This document shows positions 27,374-38,805 of a stretch of 64,000 nucleotides of DNA, in pieces; the stretch's first letter is position 1, and every line of letters starts with the position of its first letter. The stretch is from Comamonas testosteroni. GTDB lineage: Bacteria > Pseudomonadota > Gammaproteobacteria > Burkholderiales > Burkholderiaceae_C. A program made the position numbers and the translations under genes. Where the stretch lies: assembly GCF_000761245.1 (NCBI RefSeq), contig NZ_AWOR01000001.1, positions 310,001 through 374,000 on the forward strand, read 5' to 3'. The notes beneath the pieces were generated by a model, which had not been told where the DNA came from, searched no databases, and saw only the letters and a program-made list of their open reading frames with translations.

Positions 27374-27892
27374 ATGACAGCCCCTGAAACGACTTCAACC
27401 CGTCCGTATCTGCTGCGGGCTCTGTTTGAATGGTGTACCGACAATGGTTTGACGCCGCATATCGCCGTGCGTGTGGATCGCAGCACCCAGGTGCCCATGG
27501 AGTTTGTGCGTGATGGCCAGATCGTGCTCAACATCAGCTATGACGCGACCAGCGGCCTGCTGATCGGCAATGAGTATGTTGAATTCAAGGCACGCTTTGG
27601 CGGCCAGCCCCGCGAAATCATGGTGCCTGTGGCGAACGTCCTGGCCATCTATGCGCGCGAGACCGGCCAGGGCATGGCCTTCCCGCCCGAGGAGGACGAA
27701 GTCCCCGAGGATGGCGATGCGCCATCGATGGAGGATGTCGAGCCCGACATGGCGTCGGATGAGGAGTCCTCGGCCGAGCGTGTGGTGCAGCTGGTTCCCG
27801 TCAAGGCGGAAGCAGAAGCTTCCGACGAAGATGATGCTCCTCGTACTCCACCGCCCGCAGGCGGCCGTCCGGCGCTCAAGCGTGTGAAGTAG
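27374..27892 (+). CDS. sspB: ClpXP adaptor SspB
   Basis: 172 aa from ATG 27374 (CAGGA upstream); an earlier in-frame start at 27332 overlaps the terminator and is rejected. The SspB fold occupies about 1-100 (RPYLLRALFEWCTDNGLTPHI, YVEFKARFGGQPREIMVPVANV). A long acidic Glu/Asp-rich linker follows, with the short basic/hydrophobic C-terminal tail that docks on ClpX. It delivers ssrA-tagged proteins to ClpXP. Confidence 0.94.
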   Translation: MTAPETTSTRPYLLRALFEWCTDNGLTPHIAVRVDRSTQVPMEFVRDGQIVLNISYDATSGLLIGNEYVEFKARFGGQPREIMVPVANVLAIYARETGQGMAFPPEEDEVPEDGDAPSMEDVEPDMASDEESSAERVVQLVPVKAEAEASDEDDAPRTPPPAGGRPALKRVK

Positions 27893-27976
27893 TCCGGCCA
27901 GTGCTTTTGCCGGTAGATCGGGAAATTTCAGGATTCTTCTTTTGGGGCTGAATTTCTACGTTAGAATTCAGTCTTC

Positions 27977-28052
27977 GCCGGTTTAGCTCAGTTGGTAGAG
28001 CACCCGCCTTGTAAGCGGTAGGTCGTCAGTTCGAATCCGACAACCGGCACCA
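27977..28052 (+). tRNA. tRNA-Thr (anticodon TGT)
   Basis: 76 nt cloverleaf with encoded CCA. Acceptor GCCGGTT pairs with AACCGGC. The anticodon loop CTTGTAA gives TGT at 28010-28012. T-arm GTTCGAATC is standard. A TAGAAT at 27962-27967 is a candidate -10. Confidence 0.97.
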
Positions 28053-28059
28053 AACAAAT

Positions 28060-28085
28060 AGGTCTCTTCGGAGGCCTTTTTTGTT
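28060..28085 (+). terminator. Terminator after tRNA-Thr
   Basis: AGGTCTC, loop TTCG, GAGGCCT, followed by TTTTTTG. One G-T pair in the stem. Confidence 0.85.
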
Positions 28086-28104
28086 TTTCAGTGCCTAAAA
28101 AGCC

Positions 28105-28413
28105 TTATCGGGCCTGAACTTTGATGCGGATGCTGGTGACGGCCCATCCCTTGGTGCGCAGATGAGCCGCCATGGCTGGCAGCAGTTGGCGCACTTTGGC
28201 TGCCGCTGCGTTGTTTTTCACGATCAGGCACCAGCCGTCTTCATCGATGGGGCCGGCCTGCAAGCTGGCGCGCAGCATGGGCGGAATCAGGGGCAAAACG
28301 GCTTTGAGCCGGTTGCTGGAGTCCTGAGTCAGTGCAGCCAGGCGCGCCAATGTGGGAGAAGACTCCATGGCATTGATGGCAGTTACGGCGTGATGGCGGC
28401 GAACAATGGTCAT
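28105..28413 (-). CDS. dciA: DciA-like (DUF721) protein
   Basis: 102 aa from ATG 28413; a TTG at 28455 would add 14 residues, and neither start has a clear ribosome-binding site. The C-terminal part (LKAVLPLIPPMLRASLQAG, WCLIVKNNAAAAKVRQLLPAM) matches the DUF721 core. DciA is the replicative helicase operator/loader in bacteria lacking DnaC. Its place divergent from secA is conserved in betaproteobacteria. Confidence 0.75.
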   Translation of the reverse strand: MTIVRRHHAVTAINAMESSPTLARLAALTQDSSNRLKAVLPLIPPMLRASLQAGPIDEDGWCLIVKNNAAAAKVRQLLPAMAAHLRTKGWAVTSIRIKVQAR

Positions 28414-28750
28414 GCGAGCGGCAAACAGTTGGGCAAGGGCAAAGGGCAAGCCCAAGCTTAGCTCAGCCGAGAATGAATGCTGCAGTGCCGGCTATCGCAG
28501 AGCTGGCTATTTGCGCGTGCAGTGCAATCCCATACGAGCTCTGGAGTAGCGAAAAGCCAAGGCAGGCTTGCGCGGTTAGAATCATTTTTTGGTCCTGTCC
28601 CTGTTTGGGGTGCGTCAGGAGGTTTTTTCACCCATTTCGGGTGTGGCTCTTGACTGCCGCAGGGACGGCCCCATCTGAAGACCAACAATCAAGGGATTCT
28701 GGACACATTGCTTTGCGCAACAGGCAAAAAAGCAATGTGCCTTCGCACGC
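28414..28750. other. Divergent dciA-secA spacer
   Basis: 337 bp without a convincing gene. A TAGAAT at 28577-28582 may be a secA -10, implying a leader of about 160 nt. The last 50 bp hold overlapping hairpins (separate entry). I see no secM-like gene and no M23 peptidase gene here. Confidence 0.45.
28704..28748 (+). promoter_or_regulatory. Two mutually exclusive hairpins abutting the secA start
   Basis: Hairpin 1 pairs CACATTGCTTT (28704-28714) with AAAGCAATGTG (28729-28739), a perfect 11-bp stem. Hairpin 2 pairs GTGC (28737-28740) with GCAC (28745-28748) across CTTC and ends 2 nt before the secA ATG. They share bases 28737-28739, so only one can form at a time. No Shine-Dalgarno sequence is visible between them and the start. 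A role in translational control is inference. Confidence 0.5.
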
Positions 28751-31510
<2,760 letters not shown>

Positions 31511-31600
31511 CCCCTTGACCTCGTGAGGCGCGCTGCGCCTTCCCCTTGAAAAGGGGGCTCATTGCTGTGGGGCGCCCCTTGCTGGCCGTCCCTGGCTTGG
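31511..31600 (+). repeat. GC-rich intergenic repeat, family S, copy S1
   Basis: CCCCTTGACCTCGTGAGGCG, then TTCCCCTTGAAAAGGGGG and GTGGGGCGCCCCTTGCTGGC. Shares order and core blocks with copies at 33104 and 63429 and with an inverted copy at 31739. Confidence 0.6.
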
Positions 31601-31738
31601 AGCATGCGTTATCGAACAACACGGGCTGCGGCCCGTGTTTGCATTGGGGCGCAGCTTTTTGCGCAACAAAATCCGGCAAGTCCGATCAGGCCTCTGTTTG
31701 TTCCGATAATGGGGAACGTTTTAACTTTCGACCCCTAG

Positions 31739-31843
31739 GCCGCTGCACGGGGCGTGCTCTTGGCCAGAGACATCGAGCAAGAGCCGCCTCGCGGCGAAGA
31801 TGTCGTCCCCCTCGGGGGAAGCTGCGCAGCCGCACAGGGGGAG
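31739..31843 (-). repeat. GC-rich intergenic repeat, family S, copy S2 (inverted)
   Basis: Read on the minus strand: CCCCCTGTGCGGCTGCGCAG, CTTCCCCCGAGGGGGACGAC, then CTTGCTCGATGTCTCTGGCC, matching S3 and S4 in the same block order. It occupies the space just upstream of argJ. With S3 it flanks argJ in opposite orientation. Confidence 0.65.
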
Positions 31844-31866
31844 ACTTTTGTCAGGAACATACAGAA

Positions 31867-33096
31867 ATGTCCGTGAATCTTTCCGCTCCCGTCGCCGCTG
31901 ATCTGCTGGCGATCAATGGCGTTCGCATTGGTGTTACCGAAGCCGGCGTGCGCAAGGCCAATCGCAAGGACCTGACGGTGTTCCTGCTCGACGAAGGCGC
32001 CTCGGTGGCCGGCGTGTTCACCCAGAACCGTTTCTGCGCCGCTCCCGTGCAGATCTGCCGCGAGCATCTGGCGGCCGGCACCGGCATCCGCGCCATGGTC
32101 ATCAACACCGGCAATGCCAATGCCGGCACCGGCGCAGCCGGTCTGGCCAATGCCCGTGCCACCTGCGCGGCTCTGGCCAAGGAGCTGGATCTGAACGCGG
32201 GCCAGATCCTGCCTTTCTCCACCGGCGTGATCATGGAGGAGCTGCCCGTGGACCGCATCGTGGCGGGCATGCCCAAGGCCATCGCTGCCGCCAAGGCTGA
32301 TAACTGGGCCACTGCTGCCGAAGGCATCATGACCACCGACACCTTGCCCAAGGCTTTCAGCCGCAGCGTCAGCATTGGCGGCAAGACGGTCTCCGTCACC
32401 GGCATCAGCAAGGGTGCAGGCATGATCCGCCCCAATATGGCGACCATGCTGGGCTTTCTGGCCACCGATGCGGCGATCGCACCCGAGCTGCTGCAGCCCC
32501 TGGTCAAGGAGCTGGCAGACGGCTCCTTCAACCGCGTGACCATTGATGGAGACACCTCCACCAATGACTCGTTCGTGCTGATCGCCACCCACAAGGCAGG
32601 CAACGCCCAGATCAAGGAGCTCTCCAGCGCCGAGGGCGAGCAGCTCAAGGTAGCATTGCTGGACGTGGCGCAAAAGCTCGCGCAAGCCATTGTGCGCGAT
32701 GGCGAGGGCGCCACCAAGTTCATCAGCGTCAAGGTCGAGGGCGGCAAGAATGAGGAAGAGTGCCGCCTGGTCGCTTACTCCATTGCCCACTCTCCCCTGG
32801 TCAAGACGGCCTTTTTTGCTTCCGACCCCAACCTGGGCCGCATCCTGGCCGCTGTAGGCTATGCCGGCATTGCCGATCTGGATCAGACCAAGATCGATCT
32901 GTACCTGGACGATGTGCATGTGGTGGTCGACGGCGGACGCAACCCTTCCTACAAGGAAGAAGACGGCCAGCGCGTGATGAAGCAGCAGGAGATCCTGGTG
33001 CGCGTGGTGCTGGGTCGTGGCGATGCCGCGCAGACGGTATGGACCTGTGATCTGAGTCACGAATATGTGACGATCAATGCGGATTACCGGTCGTAA
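31867..33096 (+). CDS. argJ: Bifunctional ornithine acetyltransferase / N-acetylglutamate synthase
   Basis: 409 aa from ATG 31867. The frame is open upstream to 31546 but that part lies inside repeat S2 and is non-coding. Recycles the acetyl group from N-acetylornithine to glutamate in arginine synthesis. The self-cleavage site is in [10 protein letters not shown], the Thr of the ATML motif becoming the N-terminal nucleophile of the beta chain. [13 protein letters not shown] and DGDTSTNDS are further family blocks. A GATAAT at 31705-31710 may be the -10. Confidence 0.95.
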   Translation: MSVNLSAPVAADLLAINGVRIGVTEAGVRKANRKDLTVFLLDEGASVAGVFTQNRFCAAPVQICREHLAAGTGIRAMVINTGNANAGTGAAGLANARATCAALAKELDLNAGQILPFSTGVIMEELPVDRIVAGMPKAIAAAKADNWATAAEGIMTTDTLPKAFSRSVSIGGKTVSVTGISKGAGMIRPNMATMLGFLATDAAIAPELLQPLVKELADGSFNRVTIDGDTSTNDSFVLIATHKAGNAQIKELSSAEGEQLKVALLDVAQKLAQAIVRDGEGATKFISVKVEGGKNEEECRLVAYSIAHSPLVKTAFFASDPNLGRILAAVGYAGIADLDQTKIDLYLDDVHVVVDGGRNPSYKEEDGQRVMKQQEILVRVVLGRGDAAQTVWTCDLSHEYVTINADYRS

Positions 33097-33103
33097 TTGA
33101 CTC

Positions 33104-33240
33104 ACCCCCTGAGCGGCTGTGCCTGGGTGGCCCCGCCGCTTCCCCCTCTCTCTACGCGCTGCGCGCTATAGGAGGGGGACGACAGCCTCGCTGCGCGGCG
33201 GCGCTTGCTCGCTGTCTCTAGTGTGGGGTGCGCCAGTTTT
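33104..33240 (+). repeat. GC-rich intergenic repeat, family S, copy S3
   Basis: ACCCCCTGAGCGGCTG start, then CTTCCCCCTCTCTCTACGCG, AGGGGGACGACAGCCTCGCT, TTGCTCGCTGTCTC and GGGTGCGCCAGTTTT. Nearly the same block order as S4 at 63429. It begins 7 bp after the argJ stop. Confidence 0.75.
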
Positions 33241-33264
33241 AAGTGATGGTGCTATAAATTAAGA

Positions 33265-33340
33265 AGCTTTTATCGCTTGTATTTAGTTGATTTCAGTTAT
33301 TTTTCTCATTGAAATCAAGCGGTATCAAGCGCTAGAAGCT
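33265..33340. repeat. 76-bp intergenic inverted repeat, copy R4
   Basis: AGCTTTTATCGCTTG pairs with CAAGCGCTAGAAGCT (13 of 15), with an inner perfect TTGATTTCA / TGAAATCAA stem. It lies just upstream of the DUF815 gene and shows that the upstream extension of that frame is not coding. Confidence 0.78.
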
Positions 33341-33364
33341 ATAAAAAAAGATGGAGATTCGATC

Positions 33365-34312
33365 GTGCAAGATGTGATGAACCCTTTGGAGCGCTTGGTC
33401 GAGCGTGCCGAGCAATTGATGCAGCGCATCGAGTCCGTGCTGCCCCAGCCCCTGCAGGCGCCTGCTGACTGGGATGCGGCGATTGCCTGGCGCTACCGCA
33501 AGCGCGCCAACGGCTGTGGTGTGCTGGAGCCGGTGCGCCATGTGGGCGCCATGCAGCTGTCCGATCTGCAGAACATCGATGTGCAAAAGGAAAAGATTGC
33601 CCGCAATACCGAGCAGTTCGTCAGCGGTCGCACGGCCAACAACGTGCTGCTGACGGGCGCGCGCGGCACGGGCAAGTCCTCGCTGATCCGCGCCTGTCTG
33701 CACAGCTATGCGCCCCAGGGCCTGCGTCTGATCGAGGTGGACAAGGCCGATCTGACCGATCTGCCCGACATCGTCGATGTGGTCGCCGGCCGCAGCGAGA
33801 AGTTCATCATCTATTGCGACGATCTGAGCTTTGAAGAGGGCGAGCCCGGTTACAAGGCCATGAAGTCCATGCTGGATGGCTCGGTTTCCGCAGCCACGCC
33901 CAATGTGCTGGTCTATGCCACCAGCAATCGCCGCCATTTGCTGCCCGAGTACATGACGGACAACTTGGCGCAGCAAAAAAGCGAGAACGGCGAGATCCAT
34001 CCCGGCGAGGTGGTGGAGGAAAAGATTTCCCTGTCCGAGCGCTTCGGTCTCTGGGTGAGCTTCTACCCCTTCAGCCAGGACGAATACCTGCGCGTGGTGG
34101 CGCAGTGGCTGTCGGCGCTGGGCATGGACCAGGCCACCATCGAGGCGGCCAGGCCCGAAGCCCTGGTCTGGGCGCTGGAGCGCGGCTCGCGCAGCGGCCG
34201 TGTGGCCCACCAGTTCGCGCGCGACTACGCAGGCCGCAACGAGCGCCCCGTGACGGTCAAGAAGCGCATTGAAGATGTGGACGGTCTGGCTGAAGAAGCA
34301 GACCTGGAATGA
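33365..34312 (+). CDS. DUF815-family P-loop ATPase
   Basis: About 315 aa. Start is uncertain: GTG 33365 has GGAG 8 nt upstream; ATG 33377 (MNPLERLVERA) is the alternative; anything earlier lies in repeat R4. Walker A is LLTGARGTGKSSLI and Walker B IIYCDDLSFEEGE, with the arginine-rich RHLLPEYM region expected for AAA+-like ATPases. Widespread in proteobacteria, function unknown. The gene order argJ-DUF815-mutT-yacG-zapD is typical of Burkholderiales. Confidence 0.88.
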   Translation: MQDVMNPLERLVERAEQLMQRIESVLPQPLQAPADWDAAIAWRYRKRANGCGVLEPVRHVGAMQLSDLQNIDVQKEKIARNTEQFVSGRTANNVLLTGARGTGKSSLIRACLHSYAPQGLRLIEVDKADLTDLPDIVDVVAGRSEKFIIYCDDLSFEEGEPGYKAMKSMLDGSVSAATPNVLVYATSNRRHLLPEYMTDNLAQQKSENGEIHPGEVVEEKISLSERFGLWVSFYPFSQDEYLRVVAQWLSALGMDQATIEAARPEALVWALERGSRSGRVAHQFARDYAGRNERPVTVKKRIEDVDGLAEEADLE

Positions 34313-34324
34313 AGAAAGAGTTTT

Positions 34325-34795
34325 GTGGAAGTGACTGCTGAAACACAGGCGCAGCGCAAGCACACGGAAGTGGCCGTGGGCGTGCTGCTGCGCGAATCCG
34401 ATGGGGCGCTGCTGATTTCAAGCCGCCCTGCAGGCAAGCCTTATGCGGGCTACTGGGAGTTTCCTGGCGGCAAGCTGGAGGCCGGCGAGAGCGTGGAGCA
34501 GGCTTTGCGCCGCGAGCTGATCGAAGAGCTGGGCGTGACCATTGGCCAGGCCCATGCCTGGAAGGTGACCGAGCATGACTACCCGCATGCGCTGGTGCGT
34601 CTGCACTGGTGCAAGGTGACGCAATGGACGGGCGAGTTCGAGATGCGCGAGGGCCAGCAGATGGCCTGGCAGCAGTTGCCGCTCGATGTGCACCCGGTCC
34701 TGCCGGGCGCCTATCCCGTGCTGCAATGGCTGAGCGAGGAGCGCGGCCTGGTCTTTGATCAAAGCCATTACGAGGCGCAGCAGCCCGTGGATTGA
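34325..34795 (+). CDS. mutT: Nudix hydrolase, MutT-like (8-oxo-dGTP diphosphatase)
   Basis: 156 aa from GTG 34325; GTG 34331 is an alternative. The Nudix box GGKLEAGESVEQALRRELIE runs on into ELGV, with the REx2EE metal ligands intact. The upstream WEFPGGK is typical of MutT. Predicted to hydrolyse oxidised dGTP. It follows the DUF815 gene by 12 bp and is probably co-transcribed. Confidence 0.87.
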   Translation: MEVTAETQAQRKHTEVAVGVLLRESDGALLISSRPAGKPYAGYWEFPGGKLEAGESVEQALRRELIEELGVTIGQAHAWKVTEHDYPHALVRLHWCKVTQWTGEFEMREGQQMAWQQLPLDVHPVLPGAYPVLQWLSEERGLVFDQSHYEAQQPVD

Positions 34796-34817
34796 AGCGG
34801 CATGCTCTTAAATGAAG

Positions 34818-34893
34818 AGCGCCTTGCGCTTGATGATTCTGGATTTGCTTGGGCAATCAAGCTGAAATCAAGAAATATCAGTCGCAAGGCGCT
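34818..34893. repeat. 76-bp intergenic inverted repeat, copy R5
   Basis: AGCGCCTTGCG pairs perfectly with CGCAAGGCGCT at the ends. Lies between convergent mutT and yacG and may act as a transcription stop for either. Confidence 0.75.
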
Positions 34894-34911
34894 CCTGCTT
34901 TTGAGGTGTTC

Positions 34912-35121
34912 TTAGTTTTCTGTGCGTGGATCGCCAAACGGCGCATCTTCGGCAGGCGTCTGAGCCGGAACGCGGAACTCTTCATTGCCCCAGGCGCCCA
35001 GGTCGATATTGCGGCAACGCTCGCTGCAGAAGGGGCGGAATTTGTTGCTGGGCAAAAAAACGCTGGGGCCGCCGCAGGTCGGGCATTTCACCATGGTGGG
35101 GGATTGCTTATCAGTGCTCAT
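34912..35121 (-). CDS. yacG: DNA gyrase inhibitor YacG, zinc-binding
   Basis: 69 aa. Four zinc-ligand cysteines in VKCPTCGGPS and FCSERCRNIDLGAW; acidic C-terminal tail. YacG binds GyrB and blocks gyrase activity in E. coli. Last gene of the minus-strand pilB-pilC-pilD-coaE-zapD-yacG series. Confidence 0.92.
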   Translation of the reverse strand: MSTDKQSPTMVKCPTCGGPSVFLPSNKFRPFCSERCRNIDLGAWGNEEFRVPAQTPAEDAPFGDPRTEN

Positions 35122-35172
35122 GGCGTAGATGTATCACAGCTGGAAAACACGGGTGGCTGACCCTTGAAAGCC

Positions 35173-35197
35173 ATTGAGCCGCAATTTGCGGCTCAAT
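35173..35197. other. Stem-loop between zapD and yacG
   Basis: ATTGAGCCGCA, loop ATT, TGCGGCTCAAT: 11-bp perfect stem. No T-run, so perhaps a processing or stability element rather than a terminator. Confidence 0.45.
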
Positions 35198-35221
35198 CGG
35201 GGTGAGAAGAGTGCCGGTGAC

Positions 35222-35977
35222 TTATGCGCAGAGCGTCAGCTCGAAAGAGGCGTCGTCATTGCTGGGCTGAGGCTTGCTGCCATTGGCCAGCTTGAGCAGG
35301 CGCACCGATACCAGTAGGCGGTTGCCGCTGATCTCCGGCACCAGATTCAGATGGGGATCTATGCGCAGGCGCAGCAGCTGGAAGCTGCGGCCGGCCGGCA
35401 TGGCCTGCTGGAACACGCCTTGCTCGGCCACCACGCGCTGGGGAATGCCGGTCTCGCGCAGCAGCTGCAAGATCAGCTCAAGCGCCTGACCCAGCGGGGT
35501 CAGCTCGCCGGCCCAGTCTTCGACGTCGCGCTGGCGGTAGCGCGGATCGAGGTTCTGCCAAGCGTGGTAGGCCGGCAGGTCAAAGCTGCAGGTGCCGCCG
35601 GGTATGCCCACACGGCTGCGTATGGACATCAGCCATTCGTTCTCGGTCAGCGCCTGGCCGGTCTTGCCGGTCTGTGCATTGATGGTGGCAAAGCAGCCTT
35701 CCACCTGGCGCGCCACCTGGTGCAGCATGTGCTGAGAAATATCTGGGTTGTCGCGCAGCACGTCCAGCAGGTGCTTCTGGCGCTCCAGATCCTTGATGAT
35801 GTCGGCGCGCAGATCGCTGCGCGAGGCCACGTCCATGATCTCGAAGATGGTGAGCAGGGCGAAATGATGATCGACCGAATGCGCGCGGGTCAGCAGCTCG
35901 CGCAGACGGCGATACAGCTGCTCAAGGCGCAGATAAGTTCTCAGACGCTCGTTAAAAGGATATTCGTACAGGATCAC
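35222..35977 (-). CDS. zapD: Cell division protein ZapD
   Basis: 251 aa. N-terminal ILYEYPFNERLRTYLRLEQLYRRL is the ZapD start (compare FEHPLNEKMRTWLR in E. coli); further block FDLPAYHAWQNLD. It cross-links FtsZ filaments. Start is GTG 35977, with GAGGAG about 10 nt upstream. The coaE-zapD-yacG order is conserved. Confidence 0.93.
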   Translation of the reverse strand: MILYEYPFNERLRTYLRLEQLYRRLRELLTRAHSVDHHFALLTIFEIMDVASRSDLRADIIKDLERQKHLLDVLRDNPDISQHMLHQVARQVEGCFATINAQTGKTGQALTENEWLMSIRSRVGIPGGTCSFDLPAYHAWQNLDPRYRQRDVEDWAGELTPLGQALELILQLLRETGIPQRVVAEQGVFQQAMPAGRSFQLLRLRIDPHLNLVPEISGNRLLVSVRLLKLANGSKPQPSNDDASFELTLCA

Positions 35978-36064
35978 GTTTGCTGGGCTCCTCGGGGTGC
36001 ACAGGAATCAGCGGTCAACGTGCACATGCGGCGATCACACGCACAGGCCAAGCCATGGCCTGCA

Positions 36065-36691
36065 TCATAGCCCGAACCATGCAGCAATTTGATCGGTATA
36101 TGCGTGGAGAGTTTCGATTGTGACGCCGTCATCGTTATGGATGACCCAGTCGGCCGCGGCCAGGCGCTGCGCGCGCGTGGCCTGGGCGTCGATGATGGCC
36201 TGCACGGCCTCGTGTGTGAGAGCGCTGCGCGCCATGACGCGCTCTGTCTGCGTGCTCTCGCGGCAGTCCACGACCAGCACGCCATCCAGGCGTGTTCGCC
36301 AGTGGCCGGACTCGACCAGCAGTGGAATGTCGTGCACGATGAGTTTGCTGCCGGCCGCAACGGCCGCTTCATGCTGCTGCCGGGTCTGCTCGGCGATCAA
36401 GGGGTGGAGTATGGCTTCCAGGCGTTGCCGCGCGGACGGATCGGCGAAGACCAGCTCGCGCATGCGGGCGCGGTTGAGGGCGCCCTGCGCGTCGATCAGG
36501 TCGGCACCAAAAGCCTGAGCGATAAGGGGCAGGGCCATGCCGCCGCTTGCCGTCAGGCTGCGTGAGATATGGTCGGCATCGATCAGCGTTGCGCCGCGTG
36601 CCTGCAGCCTGGCTGCAACCGTGCTTTTGCCGCTGCCGATGCCGCCCGTCAGCCCCAGTCTGAATGGTGAGCGCTCAGGTGCGACTTTCAT
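36065..36691 (-). CDS. coaE: Dephospho-CoA kinase
   Basis: 208 aa. P-loop GLTGGIGSGKSTVAARL (about 14-30), DADHISR and the lid region with REST QTERV-type residues. Catalyses the last step of CoA synthesis. The pilD stop lies 3 bp upstream. Confidence 0.95.
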   Translation of the reverse strand: MKVAPERSPFRLGLTGGIGSGKSTVAARLQARGATLIDADHISRSLTASGGMALPLIAQAFGADLIDAQGALNRARMRELVFADPSARQRLEAILHPLIAEQTRQQHEAAVAAGSKLIVHDIPLLVESGHWRTRLDGVLVVDCRESTQTERVMARSALTHEAVQAIIDAQATRAQRLAAADWVIHNDDGVTIETLHAYTDQIAAWFGL

Positions 36692-36694
36692 GGC

Positions 36695-37564
36695 TTACAG
36701 GCCTGCAAAGCTCAGCACCGCTTGCGGGCCCCAGATCAGGCTGACGAAACCGCCGCCGGCGAGAAAGGGGCCGAAGGGCACATAGCCACCTTCGCGCAGC
36801 TGGCTGTTGATCTTGAGCGCAATGCCGATGACGGCACCTACGACCGATGCCATGAGAATGATGGGTACCAGTGCCTGCCAGCCAAACCAGGCACCGAGTG
36901 CGGCAAACAGCTTGAAGTCCCCGTAGCCCATGCCTTCCTTGCCCGTTGCCAGCTTGAAGGCCCAAAAGATAAGCCATAGCGACATATAGCCTGCGACGGC
37001 GCCCCACAGCGATTGCTGCAGAGGTACGCTGGTCCACTGCAGTGCGGAGGCGATCAGGCCGGCCCAGAGCAGGGGCAGAGTGATGGAGTCCGGCAAGAAC
37101 GTGGTGTCCCAATCTATCAGTGCAAGCGCCAGCAGCGCCGCGCTGAAACCGCACCAGGCAAAGCCGGTGGCGCTCAGGCCGTCGCGGCCCAGACAGAAGG
37201 CAAACAGCGCGGCGCAGACCAGCTCGACCACAGGGTAGCGCAGGCTGATGGGCTTTTTGCACTCGGCGCAGCGGCCGCGCAGAAACAGATAACTCAGCAC
37301 GGGAATGTTCTCGTACCAGGCGATCTGATGGCCGCAATGCGGGCAGCGTGAACGAGGCTGGCTCAGCGTGACAGCAGGCTTGGCCGGCGGCAGCTCGATC
37401 CTGGCGCCCTTGTCCTTTTGTTCTTCGGCCCATTGCGCACCTTCGGCATGCCATTCCTGCTCCATCATCAGAGGCAGGCGGTGGATCACCACATTCAAAA
37501 AGCTGCCGATCAGCAAGCCCAGGACGCCGCCGGCAGCGGCATTCAACACCAGTTCGGAAATCAT
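36695..37564 (-). CDS. pilD: Type IV prepilin peptidase / N-methyltransferase
   Basis: 289 aa from ATG 37564, which shares its A with the pilC stop (TGATG). Zinc-binding cysteines C74/C77 and C99/C102, as in the longer, bifunctional PilD forms. The aspartic protease residues are D153 (DWDTTFLPD) and D216 in GYGDFK. About seven membrane helices. It cleaves prepilin leader peptides and methylates the new N-terminus. Confidence 0.95.
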   Translation of the reverse strand: MISELVLNAAAGGVLGLLIGSFLNVVIHRLPLMMEQEWHAEGAQWAEEQKDKGARIELPPAKPAVTLSQPRSRCPHCGHQIAWYENIPVLSYLFLRGRCAECKKPISLRYPVVELVCAALFAFCLGRDGLSATGFAWCGFSAALLALALIDWDTTFLPDSITLPLLWAGLIASALQWTSVPLQQSLWGAVAGYMSLWLIFWAFKLATGKEGMGYGDFKLFAALGAWFGWQALVPIILMASVVGAVIGIALKINSQLREGGYVPFGPFLAGGGFVSLIWGPQAVLSFAGL

Positions 37565-38781
37565 CACACCACTTGACCCATCTTGAAGATAGGCAGATAC
37601 ATGGACACCACGATGCCGCCGATCAAGGTGCCCAGGAAGACGATGATGATGGGCTCCATCAGGCTGGACAGACCCGCCACCATTTCGTCGACTTCGCTCT
37701 CATAGAAATCGGCGGCCTTGCCCAGCATATGGTCGATAGCGCCCGACTCCTCGCCGATGGCACACATCTGCAGCACCATGGAAGGGAAGATATTGGCATT
37801 CGACATGGCAACCGTGAGGCTGGTGCCCGTGGAGACTTCCGACTGAATCCTGTCGGTGGCGTTTTTGTAGAGGTAGTTGCCCGAGGCGCCTCCCACGGAG
37901 TCCAGCGCCTCGACCAGCGGCACGCCGGCGGCAAACATGGTGGACAGCGTACGCGTCCAGCGGGCCACGCAGGACTTTTCAATCAGCACGCCGAAGATGG
38001 GCAGCTTGAGTATGGTGCGGTCCATGAACTGCTGCACGCGCTCGTTGCGCTTCCAGGCCTGCATGAAGAAATAGATGCCGCCACCCAGCACGCCGAAGAT
38101 CAGCCACCAGTACTGGACAAAGTAATCGCTGATGCCCATCACCAGCAGCGTGGGCGCGGGCAGGTCGGCGCCAAAGGAGGTGAAGACCTCCTTGAAGGCC
38201 GGGATCACGAAGATCATGATCACGGTCACCACGACAAAGGCCACGATCACGACCGACATGGGGTACATCAGCGCCGACTTGATCTTGGACTTGATGGCCT
38301 CCGTCTTTTCCATATAGGTGGCAAGACGGTCCAGCAGCGATTCCAGAATACCTGCGGCCTCGCCGGCCTCCACCAGGTTGCAGTAGAGGCTGTTGAAATA
38401 GAGAGGAAACTTGCGAAAGGCCGCGCTCAGCGAGGTGCCGGTTTCCACGTCTGAGCGGATGTCGTTGAGCAGCTTGGTGACATTGGGGTTGGTGTTGCCC
38501 CGGCCCACGATGTCGAAAGACTGCAGCAGCGGCACGCCGGCCTTCATCATGGTGGCCAGCTGGCGCGTGAACAGCGCAATGTCCTTGGGCTTGATCTTCT
38601 TGCCGCCGCGGGTCCTGCGCTTCTTGATCTTGGACGGAGTCACGCCCTGGCGGCGCAGCATGGCCTGGATCTGGTTTTCTCCACCGGCACGGGTCTCGCC
38701 GCGAACGATCTTGCCGTTGCGGTCTTTGCCTTCCCACTCGAAAAGAAATTCCTTGATTCCCTTGGACGCTGCGCTTGCCAT
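37564..38781 (-). CDS. pilC: Type IV pilus inner-membrane platform protein PilC
   Basis: 405 aa. Two GspF domains, each with a membrane helix region (TRQLATMMKAGVPLL in the first, RTLSTMFAAGVPLVEAL in the second), and the C-terminal PIFKMGQVV. PilC couples the PilB motor to pilus assembly. ATG 38781, 24 bp after pilB. Confidence 0.96.
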   Translation of the reverse strand: MASAASKGIKEFLFEWEGKDRNGKIVRGETRAGGENQIQAMLRRQGVTPSKIKKRRTRGGKKIKPKDIALFTRQLATMMKAGVPLLQSFDIVGRGNTNPNVTKLLNDIRSDVETGTSLSAAFRKFPLYFNSLYCNLVEAGEAAGILESLLDRLATYMEKTEAIKSKIKSALMYPMSVVIVAFVVVTVIMIFVIPAFKEVFTSFGADLPAPTLLVMGISDYFVQYWWLIFGVLGGGIYFFMQAWKRNERVQQFMDRTILKLPIFGVLIEKSCVARWTRTLSTMFAAGVPLVEALDSVGGASGNYLYKNATDRIQSEVSTGTSLTVAMSNANIFPSMVLQMCAIGEESGAIDHMLGKAADFYESEVDEMVAGLSSLMEPIIIVFLGTLIGGIVVSMYLPIFKMGQVV

Positions 38782-38805
38782 GGCGTTCCCTCACTGATAC
38801 TGGTT

